Source: Gryganskiella cystojenkinii (lineage: Eukaryota; Mortierellomycota; Mortierellomycetes; Mortierellales; Mortierellaceae). Taken from it: a DNA stretch of 17,005 nucleotides. The DNA lies in the NCBI GenBank assembly GCA_015852425.1, contig JAAAIG010000821.1, forward strand, positions 1-17,005. Direction: 5' to 3'. Shown piece by piece: positions 8,608 through 15,502 of this stretch (the stretch's first letter is position 1; the number at the start of each line of letters is the position of its first letter). A program made the position numbers and the translations under genes. The notes beneath the pieces are model-generated. The model worked only from the letters and a program-made list of their open reading frames with translations. It made no database searches and was not told the origin of the DNA.

Positions 8608-8634
8608 GGGTCGGGGATGGGGTCGGGGGTGGGG
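8608..8634 (+). repeat. G-run cluster, potential G-quadruplex
   Basis: Five G runs of 3-5 bases are separated by two bases or fewer apart from G itself (pattern GGG-TC-GGGG-AT-GGGG-TC-GGGGG-T-GGGG). This satisfies the usual G-quadruplex rule on the plus strand. It lies in the 3' UTR of the NADH dehydrogenase gene, if the poly(A) signal at 8538-8543 is used, where the transcript would be C-rich. Confidence 0.6.
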
Positions 8635-8673
8635 TCGTTTAAACAGTTATCTTTTTTTTCTTAGTTGCTTTTT

Positions 8674-10700
8674 TTACTCGCGGGACACATCACGACCAAA
8701 GACCTTGGACTTCATCCAGTCACCTACGACCAAGAAACGGTTCCTGAAACTGAACATGTTCGAGATATAGACCGAGCGCCAGAAGACATAGGTCGCGACA
8801 CCGCCAACCGAGACATTACCGTTCAAGAAGGGCAAATCTGCAATCGCCTTGTCGGATCCAATGTAAGCCAACGATCCCTGGTGAGAGTACTCAAAGGGAG
8901 TAATCTTCTTGTTCTGACCCTCTTCTATCCTGGCCAAGTGCTCAAAGACACCAGCCAAGTACAATCCTTGTTGTGTAGCAACCTGAGCGGTAGGCGCATA
9001 CTTGGAGAATGTGCAGTCACCAATAGCGTACATATCAGGCGCACCAGCGACACGCATGTAATCATCCACGAGCAATCCACGGGGTGAGTTCTGAGCTTCC
9101 TTGATACGGGCCATGAGCTTACGGGTCAGGGGACGAGGGCAGTTTCCGGTGGCCCAGACGAGCAAACCATAGGGGATCGAGACCAGGTTCTTGTTGGCAT
9201 CCATGACCTTGATCGACTTGTCACCGACCTCCTTGACCATAGTCTTTGTCAGAACCTCAATCTTGTTTTGCTTGAACGTGCTCTCTGTGTACTGGATCAA
9301 CTGAGACGAGAACATGGGCAAGACATTGGGCAAGGCCTCCACGAGCGTGATTCTGAACTTGTCTGCGAGCTCGGGGTACCAGATCTCGAGATCATCCTTC
9401 AAGAAATCGTGCAACTCGGCCGCATACTCTACACCGGTGGGACCACCACCGACAACAACCATGTGCAAGAGACGATCAACTTCCTCAGGAGCCTGGGACG
9501 CAAAACCAGCAGACTCGACACAGTCCATCAAACGGGTACGGATCTTTTGAGCATCCCAAATCTCCTTCAAGAAACAAGCGTATTCCCTGACACCGGCCAT
9601 ACCAAAAGTCTGGTTATCGGCTCCGACAGCCACAACAAGGTAATCGTAAGGGATCGTGGTGTTGCTGACAGCTCCCTTGATATCAGACACATCTATGACA
9701 ATTATATCAGATCGTGTCGTTTTTGTTAGCCCTCTCCTCATCCAATTGAACCGACTTTTAATTGAGCAAAGTCAAGTTAAAAACGTTTTTCATCTCTTCC
9801 GGTTGAAAAAAAAAACATACCAGTGATGCTGATGGTCTTGCTCTCGGGATCAATGTCGGTACATTCACTCTCGTAGAACTTGACGTTACGGCTCTTATGA
9901 CGAGTAATGAAGCGAAGAGGCTCCATGATCGAACGGAGCTCGATGGTTCCGACCGTGCAACTGGGCAACAAGGGAGTGAACAAGAAATAGTTACGAGGCG
10001 AGACAACCATCTAGAAAGAAGTAAAGGAAAAAAGAAAAATCATAAAATTGAGTCAGAGAACAAACTTTGGGTAAAGTTCGCTTCGTAAAAAAAAAAAAAC
10101 GTACGACGTTGTAATCATCGGTGTTGATCGATTTCAAGAAAGAAACAGCACCCCATCCAGATCCCAAAATGACGACGGTACGCTTCTTGGGGTCAAAAGG
10201 CAATTGCTCGAGAGGGTGACGCTTGGTATAAATATCTAATGAGGTGAGGGCGAGGTACCGGGGAGGATTCAGACCAAGTGGGAAAGAAAAGAAATCCAGG
10301 TTGGGCGTTAGCTTTCCGGTGTTGCATCAACTTGTTGAGATTTTATTTCTTTTTCGTGGCAAAACTTTGGGAAGGAGTAAGGAGTATAGAGCGAGAACTT
10401 TTTGTTCTTCTCCCCTATCCCGCAAAAATGAGAGGCCAGACAGCAAAAAAAATGAAGAGAACAATGACACATACCATAAACAGCGTATCCAACACCTCCC
10501 ACGACACCGAGCTGGACAACGCGCTTCAAAGCACGAAGTCGAGACCAACGCTTCTTGGGGGCGGGAGCCGAAGCAGGGGCAGCACCACCGGCGAGGGTGG
10601 CACCAGTAGCGTTGGTCGAGTTGAAACGAGCCTGGAAGTTGACACCAGCAGCACGAGGAGAGATGGCGATCCTTGGTGTGGCAGTGGCAGCACGTGCCAT
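8674..10700 (-). CDS. NDE1: Mitochondrial alternative (external-type) NADH:ubiquinone oxidoreductase, 521 residues
   Basis: Exons on the minus strand are 10700-10475, 10235-10105, 10010-9821 and 9692-8674. The introns are 239, 94 and 128 bases, with donors GTATGT, GTACGT and GTATGT and acceptors TTAG, CTAG and ATAG. The sum is 1566 bases, in frame. The enzyme is a single-polypeptide flavoprotein (NDH-2) that oxidises NADH and reduces ubiquinone without pumping protons. Residues 1-50 are an Arg/Ala/Ser-rich mitochondrial presequence, and a hydrophobic stretch at about 61-75 would anchor it in the inner membrane, as in external enzymes. Visible motifs: FAD-binding GSGWGA (100-105), [16 protein letters not shown] (exon 3), NADH-binding GGGPTG (264-269), the second FAD motif AIGD (405-408) and AQVATQQG (418-425). 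The C-terminal [20 protein letters not shown] is the family's membrane-contact end. No EF-hand insert is visible. External versus internal orientation is inferred; the family call is secure. Confidence 0.96.
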
Positions 10701-12038
10701 CCGAGCGGCTAGAATGTTGGACCGAAAAGAACACACACAGAAGAGCCGAATTCGTCATCGATGGTCCATAGATTGTTGAGGGCGCACGATAAGAGTCCAA
10801 CGGATTTGATCGAGTCGATTGAACCATGACATAAGAATGAAAGGAAACAGAAGATAATGGGAAAGGAGATATAGAAGGCATAAACAGTATGTCAGCATTT
10901 GACAATATGAAAAGGTAGCTTCTATAATCCCGGGCGGTTCCTGAGTATGAAGCTCGTGGATAGAAACGTGTGATTGACGTAGAGAGTCGTTGGTTTGGTT
11001 GAAAAAGGCGTTGTACTGTTGCTGCTTGCTCTTCTTTTAGAAAGGAGATCCTCTGATTCCCGATGTTCAAAACCGTAAATATGTTGTTGATTCGGTGGAC
11101 AGATCAACATGTCGATGTCACTTCACCCCTGAACTAAAAACTCGACGCAAAACAAACACACACATCACAACATCAAAAAGCAAACGTGTCCGGGTGTGCA
11201 TCAGTCCATATGGAAACAAGGGTGTTTCCCACGAAGGCGTAACATAGCGTGTTACAAGGGAAGCGTCCAGGGAGTTGTTGCGGAAAAGAGTGGGTGCAGA
11301 ACAATTGATTGCTTTCCGAAAGTGGGTGGGTTCACAGGTACGAAATAAAAAATAAAAAAAAAAGTGGGTTCCTGGGGATATCAACATAGGCGATCTAGAC
11401 TGATCTCGTGTAATCCTGCGAATGCTGATTTGATCCCTGCTATGCATCCCACGGCTGTATGTTCCTTGGCTGTATTGACATCGTTACCTCTCATGAAGGA
11501 CATGATTATGATGATTGGGGTGGAGTGGAGAGGGAGAGGGATGAAAATAGGGAAGAAAAAAGAGAACAGCGTAACCACCTCAGAAAAAGGGTTGTCTTTG
11601 TTCCGAGTCACGTGTGGCGTTATCATTCATTCGCGATCTTCGAAATGATTTTTTTTTCAGGGAGATAAGAAAAACGAAACCCAACTGCCATGTTGTAAGA
11701 GCGACTGACGAGCAGCGTTTGCTGACTGCGAACTCTGAAAGTGAAAACTCGAGTCTTTTGATCCCCAGCAAAACCCTTGTGCTGTAATGTTTTCATTATC
11801 TCCGACACGTTTTGACAAGCACGAAGGTCCGACCGGCCTCGTGGCAAATTCCTTCGTCACCATAACAAAAAAAAAAAATACCACGCAGGAGCCAGGTTTT
11901 ACGCCACCAAAAATTTGAGAACTTTATCTTTACTCGGAAAAAAATTCTCCTTATGGTGGACATATTAGAACTTTGTCATGTTCCAGATTTCCGTTAATTG
12001 CGCGCTTCCGTTCAGCGTCCAGTAGAGATATCCTAACT
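10701..12038. other. Long intergenic region upstream of the NADH dehydrogenase
   Basis: The part next to 10700 is promoter and 5' leader of the NADH dehydrogenase gene. A CTAG acceptor-like site ending at 10709 (minus strand), 8 bases upstream of the ATG, may mark a 5'-UTR intron, but I found no good donor. Apart from one weak small ORF (11381-11503) I see no gene, RNA gene or mobile element. Confidence 0.5.
11381..11503 (-). CDS. Possible small protein or first exon, 40 residues
   Basis: The ORF reads MSFMRGNDVNTAKEHTAVGC and continues with a Gly/Ala-rich stretch (IAGIKSAFAG) before stopping. The sequence directly upstream on the minus strand (about 11504-11545) is strongly C/T-rich followed by ATCATCATAATC, which resembles a fungal 5' leader. 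The composition looks more protein-like than the surrounding frames. I do not recognise a family and cannot define further exons. It may be a chance ORF. Confidence 0.25.
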   Translation of the reverse strand: MSFMRGNDVNTAKEHTAVGCIAGIKSAFAGLHEISLDRLC

Positions 12039-12640
12039 CAATAGTTGATACACTCGGCGGGTAGAACTGCCCATATAAGAACGAAAAATAGAAATAAAAG
12101 AGATAAATGTCTGTTAGCCGACTGACACCTGGAATGAGAGAACAGATTCGTAGCCTCTGTGTCCACTCGTACTTGACATATAGATCGGAGGACATCTCTG
12201 CCAAAGGTTTGCATTTCTGTAAGAAAAAGTAAACGGAATAGTAATGGTCATTCGACATCCAATGGCCTAACGAACTAGAGAGGGAACTTTTTCCTGCCGT
12301 CTTTTTGCTCCTTATCTTTCTGTGCCTACGAGAATAGCACCGGAGTCTCAACATAGAGTGACCATTTTGTGGTGTCTGTATAGTTATTATTCGTAAGCAA
12401 CAAAAAACGAAAAAAACAAAGAAAATATTTAATACAGAGGATTAATTTTGGTCGGTCGGTCACTACGTTCGGGTTGAAATCAAAAAACAGAATAATAGGG
12501 CCATGTTTAGGACCATCGAGATATATTTTTTCATGACGCCGCGCTGTAAGTTCACGCCAGGCAGCGCCAGAGCCTCGTTCTCTCGGTCTTGATTGCCTAA
12601 CCCAGCGCCTAAATTTTACTATCTCCTACGTTTATGTTTT
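12039..12640 (-). other. Downstream tail of LRR copy A, no intact gene
   Basis: The tail holds an LRR-like remnant just past the stop codon (about 12565-12640): after TTGAGTTAG the sequence continues GGCGCTGGGTTAGGCAATCA, close to the GCGCTGGCTGAGGC(A/C)CTCAAGACC of intact units. Further on is an open frame with ATG at 12354 whose first codons (MLRL...SRR) match an ATG at 15201 in copy B. The two copies differ there by insertions that are not multiples of three, so no shared protein is maintained. I read the tail as old 3' flank or a decayed exon. Confidence 0.55.
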
Positions 12641-14224
12641 CTAACTCAAAATGGCCAGAGTTGAGTTGGTCTTGAATGCCTCAGCCAGCGCCCTAACTCC
12701 TTCCTCTCCGAAGGAGTTGTCTCTCAAGTCCAAGGTGTACAGAGTTGAGTTGATCTCGAGTGCCTCAGCCAACGCCTCCGCTCCGTGGTCTCCGATCTGG
12801 TTGAACCTCAAATTCAAGGTGGACAAAGTTGAGTTGGTCTTGAGCGACTCAGCCAGCGCCTGGGCCCCACTCTCACTGATCCCGTTCCCTTCCAAGCCCA
12901 ATGTCGACAAAGTAGAGTTGATCTTCAGTGCCTTAGCCAGCGCCTGAGCTCCATTGTCTCCGATCACGTTGCTCTTCATTTCCAAAGCGACCAGAGCCGA
13001 GTTGGTCTCGAGGGCCTCAGCCAGCAGCTGAGGTCCATTTTTTCCGAGCCAGTTGTTCTCTAAATTCAAAATGGCCAGAGTCGAGTTGATCTTGAGTGCC
13101 TCAGCCAGTGCCTGAGCTCCTTTCTCTTCAAACCAGTTGTCCTCCAAGTTCAAAATGGCCAGAGTCGAGTTGGTCTTGAGTGCCTCAGCCAGCGCCTGAG
13201 CTCCATTGTCGTAGATCGCGTTGCTCCTCATATCCAAAGTGGCCAGAGTCGAATTGGTCTTGATCGCCTCAGCTAGCGCCTGAGCTCCGTAGTCGTCGAT
13301 ACGGTTGTACCCCAAGTTCAAGGTGGACAACGTCGAGTTGACCTTGAGTGCCTCGGCCAGTGCCTGAGTACCATTGTCTCCGATGTTGATGTCCTCCAGG
13401 TTCAAAATGGCCATAGTCGAGTTGGTCTTGAGTGCCTCAGCCAACGCCTGAGCTCCAATCTCTCTGATCACGTTCCCTTCCAAGCTCAAGGTGGACAAAG
13501 TCGAGTTGGTCTTGAGTGCCTCAGCCAACGCCTGAGCTCCGTGCTCGCCGATCGATTGCTGTTTCAAGCTCAAGGTGGACAGAGTTGAGTTGGTCCTGAG
13601 TGCGTCTGACAATGCCTGAGCTCCGACGTCTCCAATCTTGTTCGATTCCTGCTCGGTGTCACTCAAGTTCAACGTAGTCAAACTAGAGTTGACCTTAAGT
13701 AACTTTGATAGTGCCTGAGCTCCATTTTCTCCTATTGAGTTGCACTCCAAGTCTAAAGTGGTTAGAGTCGAGTTGGTCTTGAGTGCCTTAGCCAGCGCCT
13801 GAGCTCCGTGCTCTCCGATCCTGTTGCACCCCAAGTCCAAGTTGGTCAGAGTCATGTTGGTCTTGAGTGCCTCAGCGAGTGCTTGAACTCCGTGGACTCG
13901 AATCGAGTTGCCGCGCCTGTGCAATGTGGTCAGAACCGAGTTGGCCATGATGCTAGAAACCACTTCATCTCGTTCATATTCTGATGATAGTTTTTCGTGT
14001 TCAGTGCTCGGAATCGTCAGGTGGTGTATAAAGTGCTTATTCTTCACAGCAGATTCTAGGCTGGGGCCATATTTCGACAAGATGACCGAGTGGTAGAGTG
14101 ATGGTGCAAATGAATCGTTCCAATCCTGACTCACACGCGCACAAGACGCAAGGTCTTTGAGGTCGAGGCATGTGGCAATTCTTGAGCGAATCTCAGGTAG
14201 ATCAACGGCACGTGTCTGGAGCAT
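12641..14224 (-). CDS. F-box-like N-terminus with 15 leucine-rich repeats (copy A), 527 residues
   Basis: Translation from the ATG at 14224 gives MLQTRAVDLPEIRSRIATCL. Residues about 8-50 (LPEIRSRIATCLDLKDLASCARVSQDWNDSF) resemble the degenerate F-box of fungal F-box/LRR proteins, which act as substrate receptors of SCF ubiquitin ligases. A 50-residue linker follows. From about residue 105 to the end are 15 ribonuclease-inhibitor-type repeats of 28 residues, consensus xxNxIGxxGAQALAEALKTNSTLxTLxL; unit 4 carries a five-residue insert (SDTEQE region). Variation is concentrated at the exposed positions around xxNxIxxxG, while the Leu/Ala framework is nearly constant. The protein stops inside the last unit (TLAILS), where an intact unit would continue with Asn-Leu. 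The cause is an apparent one-base loss (TTGAGTTAG). There is no signal peptide, so the Asn-Ser-Thr sequons are probably irrelevant. The ligand is unknown. Confidence 0.85.
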   Translation of the reverse strand: MLQTRAVDLPEIRSRIATCLDLKDLASCARVSQDWNDSFAPSLYHSVILSKYGPSLESAVKNKHFIHHLTIPSTEHEKLSSEYERDEVVSSIMANSVLTTLHRRGNSIRVHGVQALAEALKTNMTLTNLDLGCNRIGEHGAQALAKALKTNSTLTTLDLECNSIGENGAQALSKLLKVNSSLTTLNLSDTEQESNKIGDVGAQALSDALRTNSTLSTLSLKQQSIGEHGAQALAEALKTNSTLSTLSLEGNVIREIGAQALAEALKTNSTMAILNLEDINIGDNGTQALAEALKVNSTLSTLNLGYNRIDDYGAQALAEAIKTNSTLATLDMRSNAIYDNGAQALAEALKTNSTLAILNLEDNWFEEKGAQALAEALKINSTLAILNLENNWLGKNGPQLLAEALETNSALVALEMKSNVIGDNGAQALAKALKINSTLSTLGLEGNGISESGAQALAESLKTNSTLSTLNLRFNQIGDHGAEALAEALEINSTLYTLDLRDNSFGEEGVRALAEAFKTNSTLAILS

Positions 14225-14982
14225 CTTAGAGAACTGGGGCAAGCGTGATAGGGGCGATGACGAGAACAGTTATGATGGTGTCTACAAGATCTACAAGAAG
14301 GTGCTAATAACAATGAGGAGCGAGGGTAACGAAAGAGGTCAGGAATAAGGAACGCAATAAAGAGGATAAGTAAAATGACAGCGATGTTGTCAAGCCGTCA
14401 ATGAACTCGACTAGAGCAAAACAGAGCTGTCACGAGGTAAGCTTCTAATTTTTCTTAAGATAATGGCTACCCGTGGGTTAAACTCACAGAGAGAGAGGAT
14501 CTCAGAAAGGCAACACAATGTAAGAGTATGATGGGGATGAAGTTGATGAGAAGAGGAGGAGGTGTTGATGATAGAAAGAAGTGTGACAGTAACGAGAGGA
14601 AGAGTGAACGAGACAAAATTTCAGTGGGGTCCTTTCCAACTCCATCTCAGTTTTATATTGCGTCGATTTTCTGTCACCGATATCAAACCTCAAGACTATT
14701 CCCATCGCCTCAAGCAGCCAACCATTTAGTTTGCCTATGAAGCAGCGTCATCCGATGTCTGACATAAGCCCCAAAGAAGAACATTAAGGTTGCAGGCGCA
14801 TCGCCTCCAGCCGCCATTCAACAGTTTACCGAAAAGGCAGTGTCATTGTGTGCGACAGAAGAAACATCAACAGATTCATTTTGCGCTCCTGCTTCTGAAA
14901 TTGGAATATGAGTTGGACGTGTCGAAGGATCTGAAACGGTCCACAGAGTGGTGGTTCCACGGTTGTTATCATCTGAGGATGT
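14225..14982. promoter_or_regulatory. Upstream region of LRR copy A
   Basis: This gap between the LRR gene pair should hold the promoter of copy A. On the minus strand TATAAAA at 14651-14657 is about 430 bases upstream of the ATG, which would imply a long or spliced 5' UTR. No coding sequence or RNA gene is evident. It does not align by eye with any other part of the window. Confidence 0.35.
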
Positions 14983-15502
14983 CAATGGTTGAAACGCTCG
15001 ACGAGTAGAACTGCCCACATAAAAACTAAATAGAAATAAGTTTAAAAGGAATAAATGTTTGCTATAATATAACAACCGGCGGCTGAAAAGTGAACTGAAG
15101 AGTAAGGGTCTCTCGACATCCAATGGCACATACCGAACTGAAGAAGGAACTTTTTCCTCTTCTTGTTCCTCATCTTTCCTACGAGAACAGAGTCTCAGCA
15201 TGGAAAGATCATTTTGTGGTGTCTGTATGCTGTGTGGTTATTATTCGTACGCAAACAAAAAATAAATGATAGAGAGGATTATTTTTGGTCGGGTCGGCCA
15301 CTACGTTCTGGTGGAATAAAAAAGGAGAATAGCAAGGCCATGTTTGGGACCATCGAAATATATTTTTATGATGTCGTACTGTATATGTTCGCAGAATTTA
15401 TCTCAAGGCAATGTCCACGCGATCTGCTTGGGGATACCATATTTGAGTTTGCATCAAGTGGCGCCGGAGCTACGTGCTCTCCGATCTTGTTGTACTCCAA
15501 TC
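14983..15502 (-). other. Downstream tail of LRR copy B with degraded LRR remnant
   Basis: Past the stop of copy B the sequence still reads like an LRR unit in another frame (about 15440-15510: TTGGAGTACAACAAGATCGG, then GAGCACGTAGCTCCGGCGCC where intact units have GAGCACGGAGCTCAGGCGCT). It then degrades. An open frame with ATG at 15201 (127 codons) overlaps the tail but is not conserved in frame with copy A. No intact gene is supported. Confidence 0.55.

Larger units (their letters stand above)
8240..8673. other. Intergenic region between two convergent genes
   Basis: No coding sequence seen. It contains the 3' ends of the orphan gene (plus) and the NADH dehydrogenase (minus), a poly(A) signal for each, and a dense G-run cluster at 8608-8634. 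Confidence 0.5.
12039..14224 (-). repeat. Tandem duplication unit, copy A (LRR gene plus tail)
   Basis: This segment aligns with 14983 onward, in the same orientation, at an offset of about 2.9 kb (2944 at the tail boundary, 2871 at the F-box end). Homology covers the LRR gene and a downstream tail of roughly 600 bases. Tail boundary: CAAT(A/G)GTTGA near 12039 in A and 14983 in B, beyond which the two diverge. Both tails share GTAGAACTGCCCA(T/C)AT, CGACATCCAATGGC, CATTTTGTGGTGTCTGTAT, ACTACGTTC and GGCCATGTTT. Confidence 0.85.

Noticed and set aside
10327..11070. Long minus-strand ORF (247 codons) overlapping the first exon of the NADH dehydrogenase
   Set aside because: It reads exon 1 out of frame and runs through a spliced intron; no domain or biased composition supports it.
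11965..12354. 129-codon minus-strand ORF starting MLRL in the tail of LRR copy A
   Set aside because: The matching ORF in copy B (14818-15201) shares the start, but the two copies differ by indels that are not multiples of three, so the frame is not conserved. Most likely decayed or non-coding sequence.
12651..12947. Plus-strand ORFs opposite the LRR genes (also near 15744-15992 and 16166-16453)
   Set aside because: They are repetitive only because they are antisense to the LRR units; they break at unit inserts and have no start signals.
12641..14224. Asn-Ser-Thr sequon in nearly every LRR unit taken as a sign of a secreted glycoprotein
   Set aside because: There is no signal peptide in copy A and the N-terminus is F-box-like, so a cytoplasmic or nuclear protein is far more likely; the sequon is part of the unit consensus.
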